This document shows, one piece after another, positions 36,440 through 49,162 of a stretch of DNA of 64,000 bases. Location: contig NC_133665.1 in the NCBI RefSeq assembly GCF_037893015.1, positions 41,740,537-41,804,536 of the forward strand, written 5' to 3'. The position numbers were made by a program, and so were the translations under genes. How positions within the stretch are numbered: the first letter of the stretch is position 1; every line of letters starts with the position of its first letter. The DNA is from Macrotis lagotis (lineage: Eukaryota; Chordata; Mammalia; Peramelemorphia; Peramelidae). The notes under the pieces are model-generated. The model saw only the letters and a program-made list of their open reading frames with translations, ran no database searches and was not told the origin of the DNA.

Positions 36440-38010
36440 AGACTGACTAGAACAGAATCAAAAAATAAACCAATTACAAAAGTAATATTTATCATGTGAC
36501 AAGATAACATTCTACACCTTTTCAGTGAGGCCTGACATACTTCCATTTCCCAATTTTCTCACTTCAAGCCATGGGAAAAATTATCCTGTTTTTTTCTCTC
36601 ATTGAAACAATACACAAACCATCCCATTTCCTTTTTTCTCCCTTCAAACAAGTTTATTTGCACAACCCCAACAGCTGCAAATACTTGATCTGTAGTCAGA
36701 TATCAAACTTCAGGAGGAGTGCCTATCTAATTATATTCTCCCTTCTCTTTTTACCTCTTCCCCAATCAAGTTAAATGAATGATAATAGTTACTAATTAAG
36801 ACCTGATGTTCCTATGGACAAAGATTTTGGTGTCTATGGTAGAAGCCTTATATATCTTGTATGCATGATAGGTTAATTTTCCCTTAAAAGAAATTGAAAC
36901 CATCTTCAAGATTTAATCAGATTAAGTTCACTGAAACAGTTTCATGGTTTCATAAATAAAAAAAAGTCAGCCCACAAGAAGGCAGGAGAGACTCCTACCT
37001 CAAGCTTCTAACTGATTGCCTGTGGCCAACTCAGAAAAGCTGTACCTGATTACTCAAACTGAATCAGTGCTGTATTCTTGCTAAGGATCCTTTCCCTGCT
37101 ATGGCTAAGTAAATCTTTTATTGTTAGATGGTCTGCTCGTGCCTATTTCAAATGAGAAGCCTAATTACAATTGTCTTTCCTTATAATTTATATGATAACA
37201 CTAGTACTTTAAAGATCAAGGTAGGCACTGTCTCCAGTAATGCCAAATTTAATCTTTCCCTCTACAAATTAACAGACTGAAATTTTTGTTCTTTTGCCAT
37301 TGGGTGTCCTTCAGTCCTTGTTGAATCTCTATAAATTGTCATCTCCTGGCCAACTTAATGACAAGTCCCTTTGAACTTAGGCTTGAACGACAAGAATATA
37401 ATAAATCCCTAACACTGTACTCAAAGACTTCATGACTTGGAAGGATTTGACTGAATTCTGCTATTATTTAACTTCATATAACTATAACTTGAAATTTTAA
37501 CTTTCAAGGACCTCAGGTCACTTCCACACCACAATTAAATTATATGGGAAGAAAATTATGTGTGTGTGGGGGGGGGGAGACAAAGAAACATTGACACCCT
37601 AAGAGACAAGGAATGACCTTTGGGAGTGCTCTTCTGGACTCGGGCCACTGGAAATTGAGTCAGATTCATTCCACAGTCTGGACATGAAGTTGGTGGGACT
37701 GATTTTAGATAGGAATTGTGCTATGAGAAACCCTATTCTTTCTCATGGATCAAGATGGTAGAGGGAAATAGTATGACCCTAAGATGTTGGGGAAAATATT
37801 TGTCCTTGTTCTTACTAAGTGCATATTCAATTGTGAAATCTAATTGATATTAAGTGATTAAACAGAATTAGAGCACTAATCACTGGAAGCTAACAATAGG
37901 GGAAAAAGTCAATGGGAAATTGAACCTATGAGATTTTTGAAGAGACATACCCAAATCCCTTTGGGTATGATGACTGGCTCTGGAAGAAGGATGAGCATCA
38001 TGCTTGCCAA
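36440..38010. other. No gene recognised
   Basis: AT-rich sequence with a short (TG)n/G-run at about 37558-37578. An aagtaaatcttttattgtta stretch near 37107 looks like a poly(A)-signal area of an old LTR, but no LTR ends are visible. Confidence 0.4.
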
Positions 38011-38019
38011 AAGCATCTG

Positions 38020-38367
38020 TGCTCGAGGACCTATCCCAAGCCGTTGCCTGGATACGTACCTCTTCCCGGTCTTCAGACATCACAGACCCTCCTTGAGGAC
38101 AGAGGGCAATAAACTGGACAGAACACCCAAAATACCCAGTAGCAGTCTAACAAGCAGGGCTTTATTGCTTACACTGCAGCAAAAAAATGGCTCCTGTCTT
38201 CCCCAGTCCGGTCCCTTTTATAGTCCCGAGCTCCTCCCCTGTTCCTCCCGCATGGGCAGAGCCACTCCTGTTAACGGGGCCGTTCCCAGTGCCCATGTGG
38301 GAGGGTTCACACCCCCAGGCATCTCCTAGCCCATAGGTGGCCAAGGTCCAGAGCTGGGTCCCTGACA
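38020..38367 (-). mobile_element. Solo LTR of an endogenous retrovirus (fossil)
   Basis: A 348-bp block begins TG and ends CA and is flanked by a perfect 6-bp duplication, catctg at 38014-38019 and 38368-38373. It is clearly GC- and CpG-richer than its surroundings. Read on the minus strand it has a U3, a TATA box (TATAAAAG, complement at 38215-38222), a poly(A) signal (AATAAA, complement at 38161-38166) and a U5 of about 140 bp. No internal retroviral sequence adjoins it, so it is the product of LTR-LTR recombination. The 6-bp duplication is usual for betaretrovirus-like (class II) elements, but the class is not proven. The exact duplication and kept CpGs suggest a fairly recent insertion. 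Confidence 0.88.
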
Positions 38368-38373
38368 CATCTG

Positions 38374-38960
38374 GAAGAATCCTGCTGTCAGAATATAAGC
38401 TTTGAGGTCTTTGAATATATAAAGGGACCCAACTTAGCCAAACTGACATTGAAACACTGTAATATTCCTTCCAGTTCTAGAGTTCTTTGAATCTACAAAT
38501 ACCATTTTATATTTTTCAAGTTTTATTTCAGAAGTTTCCACATGGGAATTAAATTCTGTCCTCCATTTAATATATTTTAATAATATTTACTGTTTTAGAA
38601 CTCAGTGTCAATCTGTTAGCATTTTATAAAATTAACAAGATATATGTTTTTATAAGATACTATCTTTACTATTTTTGTAATAAGGAACTATACCTCATTT
38701 CCCACAATTTTAATAAATTCTAGCTGTAGGATAAGTTCAATGTAATGTCTAGTTTCTTTCAACTAAACTCAGCACTGTTCCAGTTTAATGAATTCAATTA
38801 TGGATCTTCTTAGAAGATTCTCCATCTTCTGTTGAAACTCACCTAGTGGGGAATCCATATAAGCCCACTCTCGAACACACTCTTGAGCCTCATAATTAAA
38901 TGGTCAGGCTTATTATTACTATTGTTATTTGTTATTAATGCTTTTGTGCATGAAAAAATG
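38374..38960. other. No gene; short MIR-like tail
   Basis: attccttccagttctagagt near 38464 resembles a MIR 3' tail. The rest is plain AT-rich sequence. Confidence 0.4.
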
Positions 38961-38964
38961 CAAT

Positions 38965-39070
38965 CACCAACAAGTTAATGGACTTGCCCAAGATCATATA
39001 GTAAATAATATAGCTAGAACAAAAAATAAATCTCCTGACTTTTAGTACTTTCCACTACATCAAAATGCTT
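38965..39070 (-). mobile_element. MIR-family fragment
   Basis: atggacttgcccaagatcat and the following head complement. 39075-39685 shows nothing recognisable. Confidence 0.5.
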
Positions 39071-39689
39071 ATAAAATTCTGAATCAATAACAATTTTACT
39101 GAAATAATTTATTCTAATTCATACTTTTCAGAAAAAGAACAACTAATGTATGCAACAGAGGTTAGAAATTTCATTAATTATGTTCTAATCATTCTGATTA
39201 TAAATAAGTCATTGCAAACAAGGTGTCAGGATTTATCCATTAGAACTATTATTGCCCATGAGTAAATGGGAATGTCTGAATTTCTACAAGTATCATTAAA
39301 TTTATAATTCACTTCAGATACTCAGAATATACTAATAGTTAAATATTTTAAGTTGTCATGAAGGACTATATTTTCTACTGTTAAAAACAACATAGACAAA
39401 ATGAACAATAAGAAAAGTACAGTAGTTTTGCAACTCACACAAGACTAAGAAGAACTAACATGTTTTACCAAGGATAAATGCTACCAGGAGAAATTTTACT
39501 TCATTTCACTCCAGTAAATGAGTAACTATTTAACTCATGGAAATGTGAAGAGCTGAGTAGAACTGCTTATCTTCAGTAGACAGGTAACTTCTGCAAAGTG
39601 TATAGAGTACATTACATAGTGATCCATGGAAAGCAACCATATACTCTAGACAGATGTTTACCTGTTCATAATTATGTCATTAATGTAGC

Positions 39690-39862
39690 ATGCTGCCTCT
39701 TTTTACAGATGAACCAATGGTCAAGACAGGCAATTACTTTTCAAACCAGATTCTGGATGACAGAAATTTGCTCATGATCAACCAGAGAACAGGTATCAGT
39801 GAGAGAATTTGAACCTGAATTCTCTGACTCCAGAACTCCAGTGCTATTTTTCTTATGACTAG
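39690..39862 (-). mobile_element. MIR-family SINE
   Basis: ttttacagatgaaccaatgg, gagagaatttgaacctgaat and tccagaactccagtgctat follow reversed MIR order. Confidence 0.6.
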
Positions 39863-39879
39863 TGAGAATCATAGCAGAG

Positions 39880-40290
39880 AATCACAAAATCTTACAACTG
39901 AAAGGGATCCTATGAGGGCATTTGATACAGCCTATACCTGACTAAACTTTTATAATGTTTGCTTAAAGATCTTTAGTGGAAAAAAAACTCACTACTTTCC
40001 ATTCAATGTTAGGAAGTTTTCCCTTATATCAATATTATTTCTTATATTAATTCTGCCTCTGTGAAATTTCCACTTATTCTTTTTTATTTTGCTTTCTGAA
40101 GTCAAGCAGAGCAGCTCTAATTGCTTTTCTAAATACCACACCCCTTCAAAATCTCCAAATTAAACATAATTATCAAGTTATTCCTTCAACAGATCCTCCC
40201 TCAAATACAGGATATCAAGGTCTTCCATTATACTGATTTATCAATGACCCCCTTGCAAGTGAATATAATACTCCTGGAACTAATACACTT
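39880..40290 (-). mobile_element. CR1/L3 LINE 3' end
   Basis: Plus-strand words in CR1 complement order: aagggatcctatgagggcat, gaaaaaaaactcactacttt, tgttaggaagttttccctta, cagagcagctctaattgc, ccttcaacagatcctccc. Confidence 0.75.
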
Positions 40291-40849
40291 TTACATTGGG
40301 CAACTAATCTTCTCTTACTGTAGGATATAGTTGGCAGATTCTACTCTCTCCCATTTTGTTAAATAAGTAAAACACAAACTTCTGAACAACCAGGTCTGTA
40401 GTCACTCTCTAGACCTTCATAACTGTTCAACAATCATTAGCAATGAGACTAGTAACTTAAACCTCTCCATGACAGGTGTTCCTTTGTGTATGCCCCTTTA
40501 TACCTTTAGCTACAACTCCCCTTAGACATTTCTATTATTTTCTTTTTGTTCCAAAGAACATTATCCTTGATAGAGAAAACAAGCAATCTAAGAGTTGAGT
40601 ATGTTTTTCTGGATCTTCTATTGTCACCGTCACATCCATCCCTTAATCAGTGGTCCTTTTCCTCAATATAGTTTAAAATTTAAATTGAAAAAAAATGCAT
40701 TTCTTGTCTTTAGCATGCCTTGCCAGCTTCAGCTCTCTCTGAGCTTTCACAGTCCTGACAATTCTTATATTCATTCTCCATTGCCTGCTCTTACTTCCAT
40801 CTTTTGTGAGGAGGGAAGACTTCATTTAACCTTTTTTTTTTTTTGAAAA

Positions 40850-43150
40850 CATTCCTTCTGAAAATGATTTTTTGTACCAGTAAAAACTCTTGTAAAATAA
40901 CTCACAGTCCAAATCACTGCAGCATACCCAGTGTAGATCAAAATAATTGGCTGATAAATGGAACAATTCCAACCAGTCATTGTATTTACATCCAAAATAA
41001 ATGATTTGATTTGCTCACTCTCTATGCTGTGTGAGGAAAAATGGAAGACACCACAATTGCAAAAGACTGTCAGTATAAGACAATTTTCCAAATAGTATTT
41101 ATGAGCATATATTAAAAACTAAAACACAGATTTGAAAGAGATTTCTTTTTTCCCTTATCAAAGGAAACTGTTTGATTCATCTATAAAACTATTCATCACA
41201 CTTGTTCTACCTCATTGCTGAGAAAATCAGATTGTTGACTGAAATAATATGGTGATCATGGGAAGCTCTTTGGCTTTTCTAAATCACTATTGTGTTTCTA
41301 TCCAAAATGAAAGAATTTGCAATGCAGTCTTCACAGTGGTGGAACCAGAGAAATATAATATGTTTGCAAGTGCTTTTTAGCTCCTAACAGCTTGCCAAAA
41401 CCAAATTACCTTCCACACACCAAAACAAAAGCACAGAATGATATAGAAGTTGATTTGGAAGAGAACAGTATAGAGATTCCAGGTTCTTTGTTAACCTTGC
41501 TTGAGAAAATCATTTTCTTGGCCTACAAAATTCTTTTCCATTAAATATAATTGTATTAACTTATTACTGAAAGAACAGAAATAATTGGGTGACTTTTTGG
41601 AACACAATCAACCATTCTGAATATCTGTTATCTAAAATAAATTATTTGGCATATCTATTTTCTATATTGGGGCAGAAAGTGAAAGACTACATATGCTCAA
41701 GAAAATTTCAGACATTTCCCATTTACAAATGGCTTCTAGTAATAAAACTGAAATAGAAAATAGAGAAGACTTCTTTTAACCATTATTCCCAAAATAAGTT
41801 GTTCTACCTATAAAATTCTTCTAAATATGGTACAATTGTATTAACTCATAGCAAGAAAATAGAGATGACAATTTAAAAAGTGTGCTTTCTTGAAGTGCCC
41901 AACCATTCTTCATATATATCCATTTCCTCACCATTAACGGATGCTGAGCTTCTTCTATTCTACAAATGGGAAGAAATATGAAAAAATAAAATGAGGACAA
42001 GTAGTTTTATCATTTGGAAATTTGCCAATTTTCCAAATTTGCTTGAAAACTTTAAAACAATCAGAGTCAAATGAGAATTTGTTTAACTTCTTTCATTAAA
42101 CTATTTTCACTGCTTATCAAACTATTCTTCAGGTAATGAAATTAAAAACACTACAAGACAAGATTAAGGGCAAAATGATGTTGCTGTTGGGTGTAGTGGA
42201 TAGAGCAATAGACTTACAGACCAGATTTCAAATATTAACTCAGAAACTTACTAGCTGTGTGACCCTGAGCAATCTATTTAATCTTTCAGTGGCCCCAGTC
42301 AACTCTCAGATTAAATTTCAGAACAGTTATTGATCTGCATTGGTAGAGGAAGTTCTCTCATTGGAAAGTTTCCTATACCAATGAAATAAATGAAGGAGAT
42401 GAATTCAATTACTTCTGATAATCTTTCTAGATCAAAAGCTGTGATTCTATTAAACTTATAAGGTATCTCCAACCATTTTCCATGAAGTGAAATTGGAGTT
42501 TAGTTCTAATTACAATATATGATTTGCATTATTAATTCCCTACATTGCTGAATAAACCTGGAAGAAAAACAAGTATAGAAGATTGTGATTTAAGGTGGGA
42601 TACTTTAGAAATGGCTTTCTTATATCTAAGCTGAGACAGAAAATTAAAAGGAAATTTTTCTATTATCTATCATTCAGAATAACATTTGTTTTATCAATAA
42701 GACTCTCCTCCATACAGCTTAAATTCTACCTCATTGTAGTTATCACAGACAACCAGATTGTTATTGGAAGAACCATGATGGTTGTCCTGATGTTCTAAAA
42801 TGGTTGCATGTTTTCTTATCCATTATGAACTATTTTACATTATGCATTCTTTACTATAGTCAATAAAATATAATGGAAAACAAGCTGGAGAGGACAGTTC
42901 TCAAGAAAACTTGTCAAGTCAAAATTACCTTCCACCAGTAAATATCGAAACAATGCTAGAATAGTCATTCATGAAAGATAATGGGAAAATATGAATCATA
43001 AATGGTCACTTAACATATGCTTCATCCTTGCTAGGGTAAAAGGGAAAAAGATGGTACCATTCCAAAAGGATTTCAACTTCTGGGAAATGTCCCAATACAA
43101 CTGGCTTCTATAGCTTCTAGTAAATGTGGCAAAGTAAGAGGTTCAGATGA
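40850..43150 (+). repeat. Diverged direct-repeat array, period about 310-330 bp, at least five units
   Basis: Related segments recur in the same direction. One marker is tccaaaataaatgatttga at 40991, tccaaaatgaaagaatttgc at 41301 and tctaaaataaattatttggc at 41631, spaced 310 and 330 bases. A second is aataattggctgataaatgg (40942) against aataattgggtgactttttg (41581). A third is attaccttccaca (41407) against attaccttccacc (42926). A fourth is tttacaaatggcttctagta (41722) against the aactggcttctatagcttct region (43098). A MIR at 42180-42395 interrupts it. I know no repeat family with this pattern, and no conserved frame runs through the units. Strand is nominal. Confidence 0.6.
42180..42395 (+). 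mobile_element. MIR-family SINE, near complete
   Basis: Head gtgtagtggatagagcaata, core ttactagctgtgtgaccctg, then gatctgcattggtagagga and the end at ataccaatgaaat. It interrupts the 320-bp repeat array. Confidence 0.75.
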
Positions 43151-43380
43151 GGCTAGGCTCCTAACATGTCCTTCAAATAAAAAAAAAAGCAATTGTAGAA
43201 ATACAAAAGAAAAGAGAAACAGCTAAATCACATAATAAGGTCGAAATTGGAATGTTTAATTTAAAAGTTACTTAGTCTGACCCATACCTGAAAAAGAATC
43301 CCTCAACAAAACAAACAAGTCATAATGCAGACACTGACAGGTTCCAGCCTGGGAAGAGTCATCTAAAGTGTCAGAAAACT

Positions 43381-43530
43381 GGGGGCAGCTAGGTGGCGCA
43401 GTGGATAGAGCACTGGCCCTGGAGTTAGGAGTACCTGAGTTCAAATCCGATCTCAGACACTTAATAATTACCTAGCTGTGTGGCCTTGGGCAAGCCACTT
43501 AACCCCCTTGCCTTGCAAAAACCTAAAAAA
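43381..43530 (+). mobile_element. CORE-SINE, short form, 14-bp imperfect TSD
   Basis: Nearly consensus copy. aaagtgtcagaaaa (43365-43378) and aaagtgtttgaaaa (43533-43546) match in 12 of 14 positions. Confidence 0.95.
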
Positions 43531-43639
43531 CGAAAGTGTTTGAAAATGTTCCCTGATTTCAAAACAAAATTTACTTCTTTGCAGATTCTCCAAGTCTTCA
43601 CCACTGTGACTATTTTCTGACTACAGAAGTAATCAATAA

Positions 43640-44240
43640 GCATTTAATAAGCACCTACTATATATATTTCTGGCATTGTACAAGAGCTACAAATATAAAA
43701 ATGTGAAGTCCTTACCCTCGGGGACCTTAAATTCTATTTAGGGATCGACTTGTACACATATTTTGACATAACATATATAAGAAAAGTAAAAAAATAATTG
43801 TTTTCAGGAGAGAAACTAAAGCTGAGTAGATAGCTAGGTAACAAACATTTATTTAGTTAGTTAGTTTCAGGCATTGCTGGCAATTTCAATGCTGAGAACA
43901 AAAAGGAGAAGACTGCTCCTGCCCTCAAAGGACATATATTCTAATAAAGGGTATCTTAGAATCGGACACACAACTAGAAATATAATGAAGTCTTGAGCTC
44001 ACAATTAAGAGAGGGGACTACAAAGTTAGATAGATATTATAGGGTAAGAACACTCCAGACTTACTAAGAAGAATTGGAGGGCAATAAGGCAGGCAAGTCA
44101 TGATGTCAAAATGACTGTTTCAGAAGCATAGATGGGGAAGGGATGAGGAGTGAATCAGAAAAGGTTTCATACTGGAAGATTGCACCTGAACTGATCTTTG
44201 AAAAATATAGTGATCATAAAAGGCAAGTTGTGAGACTCAG
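43640..44240 (+). repeat. Old interspersed repeat, family not named (copy 2)
   Basis: cacctactatatatatttct, gtccttaccctcggggacc, then gaaggtttcatactggaag-type words near 44160 run parallel to 52720-53500. Confidence 0.5.
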
Positions 44241-44249
44241 AAGAAAAAA

Positions 44250-45790
44250 TAAAAACTATCATATGTAATATTTTAATATATTTAAATATGCATAATATAA
44301 TATATATTATAATACATAATTTATTTAAATAGAGACAACAAAGTAACTAAACACAGATAGAAAAAGGAATTCACACATCCTTACCAAGAGAGGTAATCAT
44401 ATGGATAAAATGAAGAATATAATATAGAAAGCAAGAACTAAAACTTATGAGAAAATCAAAAGCTCAAATATAAATTTTGCAAAAATAAAAAAATTACAAA
44501 AGGAATTGAAACAAGAATTTAAATATATTAAGGATGATTAGGAAGTATGAGAAGGATATGGACTTTGAAATGTTTGCAGACAGAAGCACTTCATGTAAGT
44601 CTAAAAAAACAAATGGAGTTCTTAGACCAAAGAGATAAATATCTTGACACATTTCTCAAATTAAGGTTAACCAGTTGCTGACAAAATGGGAGAACATTCA
44701 GAGTTCTCTATTGCCAAACAACTAGGGTGTTTTAAATGAGTGTTTCAGGTAAACAAAGGAAATACTAGGAAAATAAGAAGGGAAGGAGCACAGGGTAATC
44801 CCAAAAGAAAGATCCCATATGATAAAGGGGAAGTATGATATAGCTACTAGTAAAAGAGGAATTGTGTTTAGAGTGACTTTAACAAATTCAAATTAATAAC
44901 AGAAAAAAATAAAGAATAAGGAAGTCTGTGTTCCCCACTGCTAAATCAATTTAAAAAAGAAAAGGAAAAACTATACTATGCAAGTGGACTGAACTCAACA
45001 AAAACAAAAGCAGTTGCAGAATGAATTAAACAGAATACAGTGATAAACTCTTTAGAGGAAGCATGTTTAATACAGCAAGACTTTAAATAAACTCAAATTT
45101 AAAGTGTGATCTAAACTTGACTACAATACCTTCAAATCATGAAATGTGGAATTGGCATTGATGCCAAAGTCAAATTCATAGCAGAAAGCATTCAAAGAGA
45201 TAAAGACACACTAAAAGTTTATATCCAAAATTAGAAGATATAAATTTTAAACATAAAATAATTTAATGATTCTACAGTTAAAATTGTAAAGAAAAGCCTT
45301 GTATTTTGGCAAGGAAAAAAAAGCCTGAAAATCACCTGCTATGGGAATATAATAAATCTAATGAAAAGATAAGCAAGAAAAAACTATAGATTCCATAGCA
45401 TATTAAAAGTAAATGAAAAAGAAGGAATATATATTTTAACTCAAAAATTGATCATTTATTTGATCATAAAAGGTATATTGGCCAATGTAAAAAGCAAAAT
45501 GTCTTTTCAAAACATTTACTGATCATAATACAAGATGTCAGTAACAAATAATCATCCAATAGGTAAAATGCAAAGACTCTTGTAAAAATTAAAATATTCT
45601 TATGAAATAATGCTTAAGAAAAAGAAAAATCATTTTAATAGCAAATTACATTTAAGATGATAATTCAAATAGAACCTATCAAGCATACTGTATACAATGA
45701 CCACTGAGTTCATAGACAAATTTATTGTTCTGAATGTATTTTTCATAAAAGGAGAAAATTAACTTAGCAAGTTCATTCTATACTTTTAAA
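44250..45790. other. A-rich stretch, unclassified
   Basis: Over 1.5 kb of strongly A-rich plus strand with lysine-rich broken frames. The bias suggests the sense strand of an old retroelement, but I cannot match it to L1, RTE, CR1 or any retroviral part. Confidence 0.4.
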
Positions 45791-45802
45791 AATCTAGAAT
45801 AG

Positions 45803-45944
45803 GTGGCAGCTAGGTGGCACAGTGGATAAAGCACCGGCCCTGGAGTCAGGAGTACTTGGGTTCAAATCTGGTCTCAGACACTTAATAATTACCTAGCTGT
45901 GTAGCCTTGGGCAAGCCACTTAACCCCATTGCCTTGCAAAAAAA
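45803..45944 (+). mobile_element. CORE-SINE, short form
   Basis: Complete, with head, B box (gggttcaaatctgg) and tail ending in an A-run. The flank words ctagaata and ctagaaca may be the target duplication. Confidence 0.93.
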
Positions 45945-45955
45945 ACCAAACTAGA

Positions 45956-46014
45956 ACATATATATATACATATATATATATCTATATCTATATATATATA
46001 TATATATACATATA
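45956..46014. repeat. (AT)n/(ATCT) microsatellite at the SINE tail
   Basis: Imperfect AT repeat just downstream of the SINE A-tail. Confidence 0.93.
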
Positions 46015-46169
46015 AGGGAAAACAAAAAAATTAATAAGATCAGAAAAAGAATTAATATAGTTAAAATTAAAATAAAATAAATGAAATAGTAAATCCAAAA
46101 GTTATTAGAAAAAAGAAGGAAAATCTGATTTTTTAAAAAAGAAGCCTAAGGTTTCAACTCATACAAAAA

Positions 46170-46880
46170 TAATAGGCAGGTGGTATTGGAGGTATAGTGG
46201 AAAGACAGGTACACTTGATTAATGCATTGTTTATGGAACTGTGAATTGGTTCAATTATTGTGGTAAGCAATTTGGAATTATACATAAAAAATGACTAAAT
46301 TGTCCATACCCTCTGACTCAGAGAGATTCTACTGCTAGGCATTTAAATCCCAATAAATCAATGATTTAAAAAAAAACAAGGATTTACATGAACTGAAATA
46401 TTGATAGCAATACTTTTGCAATGTCAAAGAACTGGAAATAAAAGGAAAGTCCCATTAAGTGGAGCATAATTCAAGTATATGAATGCAATGGAATATTACT
46501 GAATTGTAAAAAAAAGACAATCATGATGAAAACAGAAAAATATGAAAAGGCATGGACTAAAACCAAGTGAAGAAAGCAGACCCAAGAAAACAACTACAAC
46601 AGTGTAAATGAAAAGAACAAGAAAATCATGGAAATTGATTATTATGAAATTATAATAATGAAGCTAAACCTAAAAGAAGAGATATGAGTCACCTTCCTTC
46701 CCATTCCCATTTCTTTTGCAAAGGAAGGAATGGAACACTGCATGTAAACTAAGTCTTTGTAGATGGTTGATTCTGTTGAACTTCCCTCCCCCCCTTTTCT
46801 TCTTCTTTAAATCTAATTATTAAGAAGAGATAGAAGGGAAGTATAGGTGACATAAAAGCAAAAGATATCTATAAAAATCT
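46170..46880 (+). mobile_element. L1 ORF2 end and 3' UTR
   Basis: The order is L1-like: tatggaactgtgaattggtt, ataccctctgactcagagag, ctggaaataaaaggaaagtc, ggaatattactgaattgtaa, then a 3' UTR with a C-run at about 46786-46795. It is diverged and 5' truncated. Confidence 0.7.
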
Positions 46881-47294
46881 ATTTTAAAGAATCATTAGTT
46901 TCAGATTGCCTAAAATGACATTTTCTGTAATTGTTCTAAATCATTTTGGAGCAAGATCAGAATGTTGACAGATGTAAGTAGGCTCACTGTAAATCCTCTA
47001 AGTATTGTAATTTGGCCAGAGGTCAAAGATTTACCTCTACACAATCCAGAAGCATAACACCGTACCTTGAGGCTGTATTTTAGTTAGAGAAAAACATAAT
47101 TGTCTCCTGATGATTCAGATTTTAGCACCCTTTCCCCAAAAACATCAAGGTGAAAAAATGATTTAATGGTACTTGATAACATCATCCTATCTTACATTCA
47201 AAATTATGATAATAGAATCTCAAGATGTTTTCCATATAATTTACCTCTTTTAAATTTCTCCTAAACATTAAAATTTAAACCAAGATAAAAAAAA

Positions 47295-47470
47295 TTTCTA
47301 GGCAGAATGATATAGTAGATAAGTTAGTGAAATTGGAATCAGAGTTCAGATTCTACTTCAGGCCTCTAGTAGTTAGCTCCATGACTTTGCACAATACTTA
47401 GTCTTTCTGTGGCAATCTTTCCTCTAAGGGGTTGGACTTGACAACATCATTGTTGTTCTATCTCATTGCA
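47295..47470 (+). mobile_element. MIR-family SINE
   Basis: Head ggcagaatgatatagtagat, core (tagttagctccatgactttg) and 3' part (aaggggttggacttgacaac). 47475-48080 holds nothing recognised. Confidence 0.65.
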
Positions 47471-48086
47471 GTAAAGTCAGAATTGTTTATAAACATTGGA
47501 CAACTACTAAAAATCACACATTATTTCATCATTAGGAAATATGAATATTACAAAGAAACCATATGTCTAATCTTGCACTAGAAATCAGATTGGGCAATCA
47601 TCATTATTATCATTTTCTGAGGGAAGAATTGGATGGTGAAGTAATTAAGACATGAGTAGGGTATAAATACCAGGATAAGAATAAAAATGGAAAATAGTAA
47701 GAGTATTTACACATAATAGGTATTCAGTAAGTATATACTAATTTCTAATCATTCTTTCAAAAATGGTATTTTGAATTTCACTTTCAAAATTAAGTTGACT
47801 TTTTAAAAGTTGCTTTTAGTCAGGTTTAAGTTTAGGTCTTTGATGAAAAGATGAATAAAAATAATGTCCTTTATTTTTGAGTATTCAATAAATGGTTTTC
47901 TAAAAAATTAAAGTTTGTTTTTTACATGCTTCACTGAAATGTTCTGGGTATACCTTTGAATGAATATGTGTTGAATAGAATACAATTGAGTAAGCTATAA
48001 GAGTGACAACACTAAAATCATAAAAAACTTAACCAAGAAAAAAAAATTTTCTAATTTCTAAACAAATAATAGCTAAGTAACCAAGG

Positions 48087-48152
48087 ACATACATACATAT
48101 ATATAATACACACATCCATGTGTATATATTTTATATATGTGTGTGTGTGTGC
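48087..48152. repeat. AT/GT-rich low-complexity repeat
   Basis: Mixed acat, tata and (tg)n blocks. Confidence 0.85.
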
Positions 48153-48417
48153 ATATCAGGCTCCCTTGTTTTTTGTGTGAGCAAAAGGATAATCATATGA
48201 GAAATTTGAGGTATGAGTTATAGGAAAGATTTTCTGAGTATCTGTATTTAAAGTATTCATAGACCAGCAAGTTGTTCCTTATCTTCTCTTAAGCAGAGCC
48301 CAAGAAATAGAAGGATGCCAAGGTGGTTAAGAGCTGATAAATAGATCAACTCTTCCAGCACTCAGCTTTGGATAGCATTTAGCATGAATTTTGAGGCCAC
48401 AATCCTTTCTCTTGCTT

Positions 48418-48419
<2 letters not shown>

Positions 48420-48460
<41 letters not shown>
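48420..48460. repeat. (CA)n microsatellite
   Basis: About 17 CA units, then cacaaacaca. Confidence 0.95.
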
Positions 48461-48639
48461 AATTTTCTTCTGTATGGAGCACTTAAAGAATCCAACTCTT
48501 TCACACACATGCTTCCAAATAGCTACTTTAGGTCCAAGGTGTGCTTTAAGTTCCTATCCACTCAAAACCATAGTTCGCAAGAATCTACACATGTATTTAA
48601 CCCATTTAACCATTTTCTTCTTAACCAGAAGGCATATTT

Positions 48640-49160
48640 AGTTCAAAGGAAAGACATTTAATGAAAAAGCATAGTAATAAAAGTCAAAAGTAAAATATTT
48701 CTCCACCACAATAAACCTAGTATGCACATTTGTACAAACAAATATACCATCAGTGAAAAAGAGTGCGCCAGAATTGGGACCATGCATAAGAGAAACATGT
48801 TTAGGAAGATATGTGACTAAGGCAAAATGTCTTTGATGATACAGGACCACCAAATTTCAACTGGTAATGTCACAATGAAACCTTTAATGGACCTGCTCTC
48901 TGTTGGATATGGAATAAATTTTTGATCATGTTGCTAGCTTGATGATATTTGTTAATTGCTGCTGGACCCATAGCTTTAACTGGACATTGTTCTACTGGTC
49001 CCTAATTGTCTCATGATTCCATCTTCTCTGCTGAATTATTACCAGCTTCTGATCTCCATTTCTTCAAGTCCATTTGTTGATCATCCCAGCTCTAATTCAG
49101 ATGAGGTGTAGTTATTAGAAAACATTTCCCTGATAAGAGTTGTCTAACAGTTCTTTTCCT
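48640..49160. other. No gene assigned
   Basis: A 71-codon minus-strand frame lies at 48638-48853, with no family I recognise. The rest is unassigned. Confidence 0.3.
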
Positions 49161-49162
49161 GT

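Noticed and set aside
36960-37200. Possible old LTR with a poly(A)-signal-like word near 37107
   Set aside because: No TG/CA ends, no duplication and no second copy to compare.
37880-38449. Three frames of 67-133 codons around 38 kb
   Set aside because: They come from the GC-rich solo LTR and its flanks and match no protein I know.
40850-43150. CRISPR-like or satellite reading of the 320-bp repeats
   Set aside because: Units are long and diverged with no short identical repeats or spacers, and the host is a vertebrate.
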